Of a stretch of 64,000 bases of DNA, positions 1 through 9,026 are shown one piece after another (position 1 is the first letter of the stretch; every line of letters begins with the position of its first letter). Source of the DNA: Shinella lacus (lineage in GTDB: Bacteria; Pseudomonadota; Alphaproteobacteria; Rhizobiales; Rhizobiaceae). The notes below the pieces were generated by a model, which saw nothing but the letters and a program-made list of their open reading frames with translations, searched no databases and had not been told where the DNA came from. The DNA is taken from assembly GCF_010994755.1 (NCBI RefSeq), contig NZ_WHSB02000011.1, positions 117,023 to 181,022 on the forward strand, given 5' to 3'. A program made the position numbers and the translations under genes.

Positions 1-1005
1 TTCCTGATTGTCAGCCAGAAGCTGCCCTTCGCGCTCGCTGCCGGCTGCACCACGGTGGTCAAACCCTCGGAGCTCACCTCCGGCTCGACGTTGGTTCTCG
101 GCGAGATCCTCGTCGAAGCCGGCGTTCCGGCCGGTGTCGTCAACATCCTCACCGGCACCGGCCCCGAAGTCGGCGCGCCGATGACGACGCATCCGGATGT
201 CGACATGGTCTCCTTCACCGGCTCCACCGGCGTCGGCCGCCTGACGATGGCCAATGCCGCGCAGACGCTGAAGAAGGTCTCGCTGGAACTCGGCGGCAAG
301 AACCCGCAGATCGTCTTCCCGGACGCGAATCTCGACGAGTTTATCGACGCCGCCGTCTTCGGCGCCTATTTCAATGCCGGCGAATGCTGCAATGCCGGCT
401 CGCGGCTGATCCTGCACAAGTCGATTGCCGCGGATGTCACCGCCCGCATCGCGGAGCTGGCGAAAAAGGTGAAGGTCGGCGATCCGCTCGATCCGACGAC
501 CCAGGTCGGCGCGATCATTACGCCGCAGCACCTCGAAAAGATCGGCTCCTATGTGGACGGCGCGACCAAGGCCGGCGCTTCGGTCGCGCTTGGCGGCGGC
601 GCGCTCGATCTCGGCCTCGGCCAGTTCATGACGCCGACCATCCTCTCCGGCGTGCTGCCCGACATGACGGTCGCCCGTGAAGAGGTCTTTGGCCCTGTCC
701 TCTCGGTGCTGACCTTCGAGACGACGGAAGAGGCTATTCGCATCGCCAACGCCATCGACTACGGCCTGTCGGCCGGCGTGTGGAGCCGCGATTTCGACAC
801 CTGCCTGACCATCGGCCGCAAGGTGCGCGCCGGCACGGTCTGGATGAACACCTTCATGGACGGCGCCTCGGAACTGCCCTTCGGCGGCTACCGCCAGTCC
901 GGCCTCGGCCGCGAACTCGGACGCCATGCCGTGGAAGACTACACCGAGACCAAGACGCTCAACATGCATATGGGTGCACGCACCGGCTGGTGGATGCCGC
1001 GATGA
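1..1005 (+). CDS. Aldehyde dehydrogenase, 5'-truncated by window edge
   Basis: This is the C-terminal two thirds (334 residues) of an NAD(P)-dependent aldehyde dehydrogenase, which oxidises an aldehyde to the acid. The frame is open from base 1, so the real start and about 150 residues of the NAD-binding domain lie upstream. Visible hallmarks are the PFALAAGCTTVVKPSE segment, the cofactor-site FTGSTGVG, the catalytic Glu in LELGGK and the catalytic Cys in GECCNAG. The C-terminal LPFGGYRQSGLGRELG block is typical of the family. It converges on the LacI gene. Together with the oxidoreductases at 6732-10682 it probably serves a sugar, polyol or alcohol pathway. The substrate cannot be read from sequence. 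Confidence 0.93.
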   Translation, partial: FLIVSQKLPFALAAGCTTVVKPSELTSGSTLVLGEILVEAGVPAGVVNILTGTGPEVGAPMTTHPDVDMVSFTGSTGVGRLTMANAAQTLKKVSLELGGKNPQIVFPDANLDEFIDAAVFGAYFNAGECCNAGSRLILHKSIAADVTARIAELAKKVKVGDPLDPTTQVGAIITPQHLEKIGSYVDGATKAGASVALGGGALDLGLGQFMTPTILSGVLPDMTVAREEVFGPVLSVLTFETTEEAIRIANAIDYGLSAGVWSRDFDTCLTIGRKVRAGTVWMNTFMDGASELPFGGYRQSGLGRELGRHAVEDYTETKTLNMHMGARTGWWMPR

Positions 1006-1052
1006 GCAAATCCTTCCCGACAACCAAGGCAGGGACCGGCTCCGCCGCCCGC

Positions 1053-2105
1053 TCAGGGCGTCGGGAAGCTGAATTGCGGGTTCTGCAGGATCGTCAGGTC
1101 CTCGACCGGCTCGCCGACGATGCGCTGCAGGAGCAACTGCCCCATGGCCTCGCCGGCCGCCTTCAGGTCCTCGTAGATCGTCTCGACCTTGGGCTGGATC
1201 TGGCTCAAGAGCAGCGAGGTCTGCTTGGCGACGATGTCGTATTCCGTGCCCAGCGTAAAACCCTGGTCGCTCATACCGGTGATGGTGGCAAGCGCCGAGA
1301 CTTCGCCGGGACAGGCGAAGCCATCCGGCGCGTCGGGCTCGGCGCTGCGGCGGCGCACATAGTCGCGGATCATGTCGGCGGGACTGTCGAGATCGAGCGT
1401 CTCGGGGATTTCGTAGGCGATGCCCGCCTCGCGCACCGCGGTCATGAAGCCGTGCAGCATGTGCTGGTAGAAGGTGAGACGCTTGGGCGGCAGGATGATC
1501 GTCACCTTGCGCCGGCCCTTGACGATCAGCCGCTTGGCGGCCTCGTAGGCGAAGGCGAAATTGTCGTAGTCGACGAAGGCATGCGGGGTGGAGAATTCCG
1601 TGCGGCCATGCGTGACGAAGGGAAAGCCGTTTTCGAGCAGCAGCCGCACGCGCGGGTCAAAAGGCTCGGTGCGCGAAAAGATCAGGCCATCGGCCATGCC
1701 GTTGCGGATGATGTAGTTGACCGCATCGACATTGCTGCCGTCGAGAAAATTCGGCGTGACGATGAGATGGTAGGGCGTCGCCTGGAGCGCGCGCGCCAGG
1801 CCATGCATGATGGATGTGCCGAAGCCCAGGATTTCCTCGTGCGGGTCGAGCAGCACGGAAATGACATTGGTGCGGCCGGTCTTCAGGCGCTGGGCGGCGC
1901 GGTCCGGCAGGTAGCCGATCTCGGCGGCCACCTCGTGCACGCGCCGACGGGTGTTTTCCGAAATCTGCGGCGCATTGCCGAGCGCGCGGGAGACCGTGGT
2001 GATCGCAAGGCCCGTCAGTTCGGCAATGGTCTTCAGCGTCGGCTTGCCGGCTCGGGGCGGGCTGCGGGCGGGTTCACTGTCGGCGGGCTTTTCGATGCGG
2101 GACAC
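1053..2105 (-). CDS. LacI-family transcriptional regulator
   Basis: A 350-residue LacI/GalR-type repressor. After a 20-residue polar extension comes the helix-turn-helix and hinge helix (TIAELTGLAITTVSRALG, residues about 24-41). A periplasmic-binding-protein-like effector domain runs to the C-terminus, with the usual NVISVLLDP opening. It is divergent from the sugar ABC transporter starting at 2438. The intergenic region carries two near-identical AAAACGTTTT-type sites, so it very likely controls the transporter operon and perhaps itself. The effector is unknown and is presumably the imported sugar or a derivative. Confidence 0.93.
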   Translation of the reverse strand: MSRIEKPADSEPARSPPRAGKPTLKTIAELTGLAITTVSRALGNAPQISENTRRRVHEVAAEIGYLPDRAAQRLKTGRTNVISVLLDPHEEILGFGTSIMHGLARALQATPYHLIVTPNFLDGSNVDAVNYIIRNGMADGLIFSRTEPFDPRVRLLLENGFPFVTHGRTEFSTPHAFVDYDNFAFAYEAAKRLIVKGRRKVTIILPPKRLTFYQHMLHGFMTAVREAGIAYEIPETLDLDSPADMIRDYVRRRSAEPDAPDGFACPGEVSALATITGMSDQGFTLGTEYDIVAKQTSLLLSQIQPKVETIYEDLKAAGEAMGQLLLQRIVGEPVEDLTILQNPQFSFPTP

Positions 2106-2186
2106 GGGTGCGTTTCTTTGGATGGCGGACGTCGATCGGCGGCACCATACCGGCGCACCCCGCCTCTAGCAATCTTGCGCTGCACA

Positions 2187-2206
2187 GAATTTAAAACGTT
2201 TTCCGT
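2187..2206. promoter_or_regulatory. Candidate LacI-family operator 1
   Basis: A 10-bp perfect palindrome AAAACGTTTT (2193-2202) with an A/T-rich left flank. It matches 15 of 20 positions with the site at 2311-2330, whose centre is 124 bp away. LacI-family operators typically are short palindromes with a central CG. The position, just upstream of the LacI gene, fits autoregulation or looping. Confidence 0.6.
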
Positions 2207-2300
2207 GCACTGCAAAAAGCGCCCGGATTTGCGGCAATCGCCTGCACTGCCTGAATTTACCGCATTTGCGAAAGCACATGGCCTCTGCTACCGGAGCGAC

Positions 2301-2329
2301 TTGACTCCGCAAATTTACAACGTTTTAAA
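2301..2329 (+). promoter_or_regulatory. Candidate sigma70 promoter of the sugar transporter operon
   Basis: A TTGACT box (2301-2306) is followed after 17 bp by TTTAAA (2324-2329), about 110 bp upstream of the binding-protein start. Operator 2 covers the -10 element, so a bound LacI protein would block RNA polymerase. Assigned by eye. Confidence 0.45.
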
Positions 2330-2330
2330 T
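2311..2330. promoter_or_regulatory. Candidate LacI-family operator 2
   Basis: A second copy of the AATTTAxAACGTTTT motif, 124 bp from operator 1 (centre to centre) and overlapping the proposed -10 box of the transporter operon. Two phased sites in one divergent region are a common LacI-family arrangement. Confidence 0.6.
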
Positions 2331-2437
2331 TGGCGCGGCACTTTGAGCCGCAAACGGAATTCCGATGCCTTCAAGGGCGTCGGGGAAATCGGCGGGAGGA
2401 GGCTCTCGCCCTCGAACTTGCAAACGGGAGGAATACG

Positions 2438-3691
2438 ATGCGCAAGTTTCTGACAACCACTGCGATCGCCGCGGTGATGATGACCATGGGCGGCATGTCC
2501 GCTACCAAGGCAGCCGAAGGCGTCGAGGTTCTGCACTGGTGGACATCCGGCGGCGAGGCAGCCGCCCTCGACGTCCTGAAGAAGGACCTGGAAGCCAAGG
2601 GCATTTCCTGGACCGACATGCCGGTTGCCGGCGGTGGCGGCACGGAAGCCATGACGGTTCTGCGCGCCCGCGTCACAGGCGGCAATGCGCCGACCGCCGT
2701 GCAGATGCTCGGCTTCGACATTCTCGACTGGGCCAAGGAAGGCGCACTCGGCAATCTCGACGACGTGGCCGCAAAGGAAGGCTGGGACAAGGTCATTCCG
2801 ACCGCGCTCCAGCAGTTCTCGAAGTATGACGGCCACTGGATCGCAGCGCCGGTCAACGTGCACTCCACGAACTGGGTCTGGGTCAACAAGGCAGCCCTCG
2901 ATGCAGCCGGCGGCAAGGAGCCGACGAACTGGGATGAACTCGTCGCCCTTCTCGACAAGTTCAAGGAACAGGGCATCACGCCGGTGGCGCATGGTGGCCA
3001 GCCGTGGCAGGACGCGACGATCTTCGACGCGGTCGTGCTCTCCTTCGGCAACGACTTCTACAAGAAGGCGTTCATCGACCTCGATCCGGAAACGCTGGGC
3101 AGCCCCCAGATGAAGGAAGCCTTCGACCGCATGACGAAGCTGCGTTCCTACGTGGACGACAACTTCTCGGGCCGTGACTGGAACCTCGCGTCCGCCATGG
3201 TCATCGAAGGCAAGGCCGGCGTTCAGTTCATGGGCGACTGGGCGAAGGGCGAATTCATCAAGGCCGGCAAAAAGCCGGGCACGGACTTCGTCTGCATGCG
3301 CTTCCCGGGCACGCAGGGTTCGGTCACCTTCAACTCCGACCAGTTCGCGATGTTCAAGGTTGCCGACGACAAGGTTCCCTCGCAGCTCGTGATGGCATCC
3401 GCCATCGAGAGCCCGGCCTTCCAGTCGGCCTTCAACGTGGTCAAGGGCTCGGCGCCGGCCCGCACCGACGTCTCGGACGAAGCCTTCGACGATTGCGGCA
3501 AGAAGGCCATCAAGGACCTCGCGGAAGCCAACACCAACGGCTCGCTGTTCGGTTCCATGGCACACGGCCACGCCAACCCGGCCTCCGTCAAGAACGCGAT
3601 CTATGACGTCGTGACCCGCCAGTTCAACGGCGAGCTTTCCTCCGAGGAAGCCGTGACGGAACTCAAGGCCGCCGTCGAGGCTGCGAAGTAA
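2438..3691 (+). CDS. Sugar ABC transporter periplasmic binding protein (GtsA-like)
   Basis: A 417-residue family-1 solute-binding protein. The start ATG at 2438 follows GGGAGGAATACG and opens a clean Sec signal peptide ([19 protein letters not shown], cleavage after about residue 24, AxA-like TKA-AEG). An upstream in-frame start at 2330 would bury the signal peptide and is rejected. The mature protein begins [12 protein letters not shown] and contains HGGQPWQD and MGDWAKGEF. These are strongly reminiscent of the glucose/mannose-binding GtsA proteins of Pseudomonas. It would deliver a sugar to the two permeases downstream. A hairpin-rich repeat separates it from the first permease gene, which may keep its transcript in excess. 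Confidence 0.9.
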   Translation: MRKFLTTTAIAAVMMTMGGMSATKAAEGVEVLHWWTSGGEAAALDVLKKDLEAKGISWTDMPVAGGGGTEAMTVLRARVTGGNAPTAVQMLGFDILDWAKEGALGNLDDVAAKEGWDKVIPTALQQFSKYDGHWIAAPVNVHSTNWVWVNKAALDAAGGKEPTNWDELVALLDKFKEQGITPVAHGGQPWQDATIFDAVVLSFGNDFYKKAFIDLDPETLGSPQMKEAFDRMTKLRSYVDDNFSGRDWNLASAMVIEGKAGVQFMGDWAKGEFIKAGKKPGTDFVCMRFPGTQGSVTFNSDQFAMFKVADDKVPSQLVMASAIESPAFQSAFNVVKGSAPARTDVSDEAFDDCGKKAIKDLAEANTNGSLFGSMAHGHANPASVKNAIYDVVTRQFNGELSSEEAVTELKAAVEAAK

Positions 3692-3700
3692 GAGGCTAGC

Positions 3701-3800
3701 CCCTCACCCTACCCTCTCCCCACTGGGGAGAGGGGATTTGAACGTCGCGGCAAAGCCCTTCTCCCCAGCGGGGAGAAGGTGGCGGCAGCCGGATGAGGGG
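3701..3800. repeat. Rhizobial palindromic intergenic repeat (double hairpin)
   Basis: Two hairpins in tandem: CCCTCTCCCC/GGGGAGAGGG (3712-3721 with 3725-3734) and CCTTCTCCCC/GGGGAGAAGG (3757-3766 with 3770-3779). The outer flanks CCCTCACCC and GGATGAGGG are also roughly complementary. This is the familiar rhizobial 'ccctcatccg...ccttctcccc' mosaic repeat. It lies between binding-protein and permease genes and may act as an mRNA-stabilising or attenuating structure. Confidence 0.8.
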
Positions 3801-3844
3801 GCCACGCGCCGCCCTGCAACCCGATTTCAACGGTGGTATCGACC

Positions 3845-4726
3845 ATGGATAGCCGCAGCCGGCTGCAGGAGCTTTTGCCGAAGCTCGTGCTGGCACCCAG
3901 TTTCCTCATCGTGCTCGTCTTCGTCTACGGCTTCATCGCCTATACGGGCTTCCTGTCGCTGACGGACAGCAAGATGCTGCCCTCCTACAACTTCGTGGGA
4001 CTGAGCAACTACACCAAGCTCTGGGCGCTGCCGCACTGGTGGCGGGCGATCTCCAATCTCGCGATCTTCGCCTCGCTCTACATCGTCATCTGCTCGGTGC
4101 TGGGCCTGGGGCTCGCCATCCTGCTCGACCAGAAGATCCGCGCGGAAGGCATCCTGCGGCCGATCTATCTTTACCCGATGGCGCTTTCCTTCATCGTGAC
4201 GGGCACGGCCTGGAAGTGGTTCCTCGATCCCGGCATCGGGCTTGAGAACACCATGCACCTCTGGGGCTGGGAAAGCTTCGCCTTCAACTGGATCAAGGAC
4301 CGCAACTACGCCATCTACTGCGTGGTGATCGCCGCCGTCTGGCAGTCCTCCGGCTTCGTCATGGCCATGTTCCTCGCCGGCCTTCGCGGCGTCGACAACG
4401 AGATCATCAAGGCCGCCCAGATCGACGGCGCCTCGACCACCACCATCTATCGCCGCATCATCATTCCGCTAATGCGCCCGGTCTTCCTGTCGGCCTTCGT
4501 CGTGCTCGCCCACCTCGCCATCAAGGCCTATGACCTCGTCGTTGCCTTGACCGGCGGCGGCCCCGGCCAGGCGACCGAACTGCCCGCAACCTTCATGTAT
4601 TCCTACACCTTCACCCGCAACCAGATGGGCATCGGCGCCTCGTCGGCCATCATCATGCTGGTCATGATCTTCTCGATCATCATCCCCTACCTCTATTCCG
4701 AAATCCGCGGAGGCAAAGGCCGATGA
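3845..4726 (+). CDS. Sugar ABC transporter permease 1 (GtsB-like)
   Basis: A 293-residue inner-membrane permease of the MalF/UgpA class with six predicted hydrophobic helices. The EAA loop IKAAQIDGASTTTIYRRIIIP contacts the ATPase. The ATG at 3845 is preceded by GGTGG at 3832-3836. An in-frame GTG at 3833 would add four residues but has no ribosome-binding site. The gene overlaps the next permease by the ATGA tetranucleotide, so translation is coupled. It forms the import channel with the product of 4723-5604. Confidence 0.93.
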   Translation: MDSRSRLQELLPKLVLAPSFLIVLVFVYGFIAYTGFLSLTDSKMLPSYNFVGLSNYTKLWALPHWWRAISNLAIFASLYIVICSVLGLGLAILLDQKIRAEGILRPIYLYPMALSFIVTGTAWKWFLDPGIGLENTMHLWGWESFAFNWIKDRNYAIYCVVIAAVWQSSGFVMAMFLAGLRGVDNEIIKAAQIDGASTTTIYRRIIIPLMRPVFLSAFVVLAHLAIKAYDLVVALTGGGPGQATELPATFMYSYTFTRNQMGIGASSAIIMLVMIFSIIIPYLYSEIRGGKGR

Positions 4727-5604
4727 GCGCTCAAAATCCCGACAACGTCATCTCGCACAACAAGCTGACGCGCGCGCTGATCTATACCGCGCTCATCCTG
4801 TTCGCCGTCTACTACATGCTGCCGCTCTACGTGATGCTGGTGAACTCGCTGAAGCCGCTGGACGAAATCCGCCAGGGCGGCATGCTGAACCTGCCGCAGG
4901 TCTGGACGATCGAGCCCTGGCTGCAAGCCTGGTCGACCGCGCAGATCGGCGTACAGCCGACGGGCCTTCGCCCCTTCTTCATCAACTCGATCCTGATGGT
5001 CGTTCCGGCCGTGGCGATCTCCACCATCATCGGCGCGCTGAACGGTTACGTGCTCACCAAGTGGCAGTTCAAGGGCTCGAACATCTTCTTCGGCCTGCTG
5101 CTGCTCTCCTGCTTCATCCCGTTCCAGATCGTGCTGATCCCCATGGCGCGCATCCTCGGCATGCTGGGACTAGCTGGTTCGCTCTGGGGCCTCATCCTGG
5201 TGCACATCGTCTACGGCCTCGGCTTCACCACGCTCTACTTCCGCAACTACTACGAAAATTTCCCGACCGAGCTGGTGCGCGCGGCACAGATCGACGGCGC
5301 GAGCTTCTTCCAGATCTTCTACCGCATCCTGCTGCCGTCCTCGGGGCCGATCATCGTCGTCTCCGTCATCTGGCAGTTCACCAATATCTGGAACGACTTC
5401 CTGTTCGGCGCCTCCTTCTCCGGCGCGAACACCACGCCGATGACGGTGGCGCTCAACAACCTCGTCTCGTCCTCGACCGGCGTGAAGGAATACAACGTTC
5501 ACTTCGCAGGCGCGATCCTCGCCGCACTGCCCACCCTTATCGTCTACATCGTCTCCGGACGGTACTTCGTGCGCGGCCTGATGTCCGGCGCCGTGAAAGG
5601 ATAA
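4723..5604 (+). CDS. Sugar ABC transporter permease 2 (GtsC-like)
   Basis: A 293-residue MalG/UgpE-class permease. There is a first transmembrane segment near residues 14-35, a periplasmic loop, four further hydrophobic segments and the EAA motif VRAAQIDGASFFQIFYRILLP. The C-terminal segment YFVRGLMSGAVKG is typical of this family. It starts in the ATGA overlap with the upstream permease and ends four bases before the ATPase gene. It pairs with permease 1 to form the heterodimeric channel. Confidence 0.94.
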   Translation: MSAQNPDNVISHNKLTRALIYTALILFAVYYMLPLYVMLVNSLKPLDEIRQGGMLNLPQVWTIEPWLQAWSTAQIGVQPTGLRPFFINSILMVVPAVAISTIIGALNGYVLTKWQFKGSNIFFGLLLLSCFIPFQIVLIPMARILGMLGLAGSLWGLILVHIVYGLGFTTLYFRNYYENFPTELVRAAQIDGASFFQIFYRILLPSSGPIIVVSVIWQFTNIWNDFLFGASFSGANTTPMTVALNNLVSSSTGVKEYNVHFAGAILAALPTLIVYIVSGRYFVRGLMSGAVKG

Positions 5605-5608
5605 CCTC

Positions 5609-6724
5609 ATGTCGTTCCTCAAGATCAGCAATCTGCGCAAATCCTACGGTTCGCTCGAAATCCTCAAGGACATCAACCTCGAGATCGAGCAGGGTGGCTT
5701 CCTCGTGCTGGTCGGCCCGTCCGGCTGCGGCAAGTCCACGCTGCTCAACACCATCGCCGGCCTGGAGCCGATCACGTCAGGTGACATCGCCATCGACGGC
5801 CGCTCGGTCGCGGGCCTGCATCCCTCGAAGCGCGACATTGCGATGGTGTTCCAGTCCTACGCGCTCTACCCCAACATGACGGTCGGCGGAAACATCGCCT
5901 TCGGCATGGAAATTCGCGGCGTGCCGAAGGAAGAGCGCGACAAGGCGATCAAGCAGGTCGCCGACATGCTCCAGATCGGACATCTGCTGGAGCGCAAGCC
6001 AGGCCAGCTCTCCGGCGGCCAGCGCCAGCGCGTCGCCATGGGCCGCGCGCTGGTGCGCGACCCGAAGCTGTTCCTGTTCGACGAGCCGCTATCGAACCTC
6101 GACGCGAAGCTGCGCGTCGACATGCGCACGGAAATCAAGCGCCTGCATCAGCGCATGAAGACCACCATCGTCTACGTGACGCATGACCAGATCGAGGCGA
6201 TGACGCTCGCCACCAAGATCGCGGTGCTGAAGGACGGCGTGCTGCAACAGTTCGGCTCGCCGGCGGAAATCTACAACAACCCCGCCAACATCTTCGTCGC
6301 CGACTTCATGGGCTCGCCAGCGATGAACCTGCTTTCGGCGAGGATCGAGCAGAACGGCGCCGGCATGGCCGTCTCGCTCGCCCGCCACCAGGCGGAGCCG
6401 CTGGTGCTGTCCGTGCCGAACGCGCCCGGCGGACTGGCCGCCTACAAGGGCAAGGATGTGATCTTCGGCATCCGCCCGGAAGCATTGACCGACCCGGACG
6501 GCGCGGACCGCAATGCCCGCACCGTCGCGGAAGGCGATTGCCTGATCGAGGTGGTGGAGCCCGCCGGCGCCGACACCTTCGCCGTCACCCATCTCGGCGG
6601 CAAGGAAATCGTCGCGCGGCTTCGCGCCGACGTGCGCATCGCCGCCGGCCAGACCGCACGCCTCGCCTTCAACCTCGACAAGGCGGTGTTCTTCGACCCC
6701 GCCAGCCAGCTTCGCATCGCCTGA
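5609..6724 (+). CDS. Sugar ABC transporter ATP-binding protein (MalK/UgpC type)
   Basis: A 371-residue ATPase. The Walker A is GPSGCGKST, the signature LSGGQRQR, the Walker B LFLFDEPLSNLD, and the switch histidine lies in VTHDQ. The nucleotide-binding domain (about 1-235) is followed by a TOBE/OB-fold regulatory domain (FGIRPEAL onward), the MalK/UgpC design used with carbohydrate permeases. It is the energy unit for the preceding permeases. The GMC dehydrogenase gene starts eight bases downstream, so import and oxidation genes are probably co-transcribed. Confidence 0.95.
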   Translation: MSFLKISNLRKSYGSLEILKDINLEIEQGGFLVLVGPSGCGKSTLLNTIAGLEPITSGDIAIDGRSVAGLHPSKRDIAMVFQSYALYPNMTVGGNIAFGMEIRGVPKEERDKAIKQVADMLQIGHLLERKPGQLSGGQRQRVAMGRALVRDPKLFLFDEPLSNLDAKLRVDMRTEIKRLHQRMKTTIVYVTHDQIEAMTLATKIAVLKDGVLQQFGSPAEIYNNPANIFVADFMGSPAMNLLSARIEQNGAGMAVSLARHQAEPLVLSVPNAPGGLAAYKGKDVIFGIRPEALTDPDGADRNARTVAEGDCLIEVVEPAGADTFAVTHLGGKEIVARLRADVRIAAGQTARLAFNLDKAVFFDPASQLRIA

Positions 6725-6731
6725 GTAGACC

Positions 6732-8240
6732 ATGACAACGCAGCCGGACATCGTCATCATCGGATCGGGCATCGGCGGCTCCACCATGGCCGCCGCGCTT
6801 GCCCCGACGGGCGCAAGGATCGTCATCCTGGAAGCGGGCGACCACCTGCCCGATCGTCCGGAAAACCGCGACCAGCGCGCCATCTTCCAGCGCGGCCATT
6901 TCCGCCCGAAGGAGATGTGGTACGAGGCCGACGGCACCGCCTTCAATCCCGGCAACTACTACAATGTCGGCGGCAACTCGAAATTCTACGGGGCGGTGCT
7001 GGTGCGCTACCGCAAGGAAGATTTCGAGGAGATGCGCCACCGCGACGGCGTCTCCCCAGCCTGGCCCTTTCCCTATGAAGAGCTGGAACCGTGGTATTCG
7101 GCGGCGGAAAAGCTCTACAATGTGCGCGGCACGCTCGGCGAGGACCCGAGCGAGCCGCACCATTCCGCGCCCTACCCCTTCCCGCCCGTGCCGGACGAAC
7201 CCGCCATCGCGAAGGTGCGCGCGAAGATGAAGGCAAACGGCCTGCACCCCTATTCGCTGCCGCTCGGCGTCGATATCGACCGCTGGCTCGCCAAGGCGAA
7301 GACGCCGTGGGATGCGCATCCGAACGCCAACGACGGCAAGATGGATGCCGAAAGCACGGCACTCGCCGAAGCCCTCAGGCACCCGAATGTCGAGCTGCGC
7401 ACCAATTGCCGGGTGACCCGGCTCGCCACCGCACCGCATGGCCGCACCATCTCTACAGTGCATTACATGCGCGATGGCGAGGCGCACAGCATCTCGCCAA
7501 AACTGGTCATCCTCTCGGCGGGCGCCGTGCAATCGGCCGTGCTGCTGCTGCGCTCGGCCTCGGAGGCCTTTCCGAAGGGGCTTGCCAACAGCTCCGACCA
7601 GGTCGGCCGCAACTTCATGAACCACAATTCGAGCGCCGTGATCGGCGTCTCGCCCTTCTATAAAAACACATCCGTCTACCAGAAGAGCTTTGGCTTCAAC
7701 GACTACTACCTCTCGGACGGCAATGGCGGCGCGCCGCTCGGCAATGTGCAGCTCCTCGGCCGCGTCTCGGGAAAGATACTCAAGGCCAACATGCCCTCCG
7801 TGCCGGAATGGCTGCTGGAACAGGTCGCCGCCCGCGCTATCGATTTCTACGCAATGAGCGAGGACCTGCCGCATCCGGAAAGCCGCATCACGGTGGACCG
7901 CGACCGCATCGTCATGAAATGGACGCGCACCAACTGGCAGGCCCATCTCGACCTGGTCACCAAGCTGAAGGCCGCGCTGAAGAAGGCCGGTTTCCCCATC
8001 GTGCTCGCCCGCGCCTTCGACAAGCGCACGCCCTCGCATCAATGCGGTACGGTGCGCATCGGCAACGATCCGGCAACGGCGCCGCTCGATATCTGGAGCC
8101 GCGCCTATGACCATCCGAACCTCTTCGTGGTCGACGCCTCCTACCTGCCGACCTCGGCCGCGGTGAACCCGGCGCTGTCCGTTGCCGCCCAGGCGCTGCG
8201 CGTCGCGGACCGCATCAAATCGAGGGATCTCGCCGTATGA
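6732..8240 (+). CDS. GMC-family FAD-dependent oxidoreductase
   Basis: A 502-residue flavoprotein of the glucose-methanol-choline family, which oxidises an alcohol or sugar hydroxyl. The N-terminal dinucleotide fold IVIIGSGIGGS binds FAD with LEAGD as the ribose-binding acid. The C-terminal block has the catalytic histidine region (SHQCGTVRIG) and VVDASYLPTSAAVNPAL, with the conserved His replaced or paired by Asn. This pattern resembles gluconate 2-dehydrogenase large subunits and pyranose dehydrogenases more than choline dehydrogenase. There is no Tat or Sec signal, so it is cytoplasmic or membrane-associated. The SDR gene overlaps it by four bases. Confidence 0.88.
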   Translation: MTTQPDIVIIGSGIGGSTMAAALAPTGARIVILEAGDHLPDRPENRDQRAIFQRGHFRPKEMWYEADGTAFNPGNYYNVGGNSKFYGAVLVRYRKEDFEEMRHRDGVSPAWPFPYEELEPWYSAAEKLYNVRGTLGEDPSEPHHSAPYPFPPVPDEPAIAKVRAKMKANGLHPYSLPLGVDIDRWLAKAKTPWDAHPNANDGKMDAESTALAEALRHPNVELRTNCRVTRLATAPHGRTISTVHYMRDGEAHSISPKLVILSAGAVQSAVLLLRSASEAFPKGLANSSDQVGRNFMNHNSSAVIGVSPFYKNTSVYQKSFGFNDYYLSDGNGGAPLGNVQLLGRVSGKILKANMPSVPEWLLEQVAARAIDFYAMSEDLPHPESRITVDRDRIVMKWTRTNWQAHLDLVTKLKAALKKAGFPIVLARAFDKRTPSHQCGTVRIGNDPATAPLDIWSRAYDHPNLFVVDASYLPTSAAVNPALSVAAQALRVADRIKSRDLAV

Positions 8241-9007
8241 CGACACCAGCACGCCCCGTCGCCATCGTCACCGGCGGCCGCCGCGGCATCGGCCTCGGCA
8301 TCGCAAAAGCGCTCGCGGCGCAGGGCTTCGACATCGCCATCACCGGCATCGGCGACAGCGATGCCGCGACCGACGCCATGCTGGCCGAGTTCGACGGCCG
8401 CGCGATCTATCTCAAGGCCGACCTCGCCGATCTCTCCGGCCACGCAGCCACCGTCAAGGCGATAGAAGACCAACTCGGCGCCATCGGCTGCCTCGTCAAC
8501 AATGCCGGCATCGCCTCCGTCGTGCGCGGCGATTTCCTCGATCTTTCGCCGGAAAATTTCGACACGATCGTCGGCACCAACCTGCGCGGCACGGTGTTCT
8601 TCACGCAAGCCGTGCTGAAGGCGATGCTGCATTCCAAACAGGCGGCCGGCCCGCGCTCGGTCATCAACATCACCTCCGTTTCCGCCTCGCTCGCCTCGCC
8701 GGAACGGCTGGACTACTGCATGACAAAGGCCGGGCTTGCCGCCTTCAGCCAGGGGCTGGCGCTGCGATTGGCTGACACCGGCATTTCCGTCTTCGAAATC
8801 CGCCCCGGCATCATCCGCTCCGACATGACGGCCGGCGTTTCGGGAAAATACGACACGCTGATCGAGGGCGGCCTCGTGCCGATGAAGCGCTGGGGCGAAC
8901 CGGACGACATCGGCTCCGCCGCCGCCGCGCTCGCAACAGGCCAGTTCGCCTTCGCCACCGGCTCGGTGATCAATCTCGACGGCGGGCTCTCGATCGGCCG
9001 GCTCTGA
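8237..9007 (+). CDS. Short-chain dehydrogenase/reductase
   Basis: A 256-residue classical SDR, often annotated as a 3-ketoacyl-ACP reductase-like protein. It has the Rossmann motif TGGRRGIGLGIA (residues about 12-23), NNAGI, the catalytic Ser in NITSVSAS and the Tyr-x-x-x-Lys in YCMTKAG. The C-terminal LDGGLSIGRL ending is normal. It starts in the ATGA overlap with the GMC gene. In context it probably oxidises or reduces a sugar or polyol-derived carbonyl. The exact substrate is not evident. Confidence 0.9.
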   Translation: MTTPARPVAIVTGGRRGIGLGIAKALAAQGFDIAITGIGDSDAATDAMLAEFDGRAIYLKADLADLSGHAATVKAIEDQLGAIGCLVNNAGIASVVRGDFLDLSPENFDTIVGTNLRGTVFFTQAVLKAMLHSKQAAGPRSVINITSVSASLASPERLDYCMTKAGLAAFSQGLALRLADTGISVFEIRPGIIRSDMTAGVSGKYDTLIEGGLVPMKRWGEPDDIGSAAAALATGQFAFATGSVINLDGGLSIGRL

Positions 9008-9026
9008 AAATTCTGAGGACCAAGGC

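Noticed and set aside
2330..2437. N-terminal extension of the sugar-binding protein
   Set aside because: It would hide the signal peptide and overlaps the promoter and operator. ATG 2438 has the ribosome-binding site.
6669..8252. Minus-strand 527-codon frame opposite the first GMC oxidoreductase
   Set aside because: Antisense shadow. The plus-strand gene has all GMC motifs.
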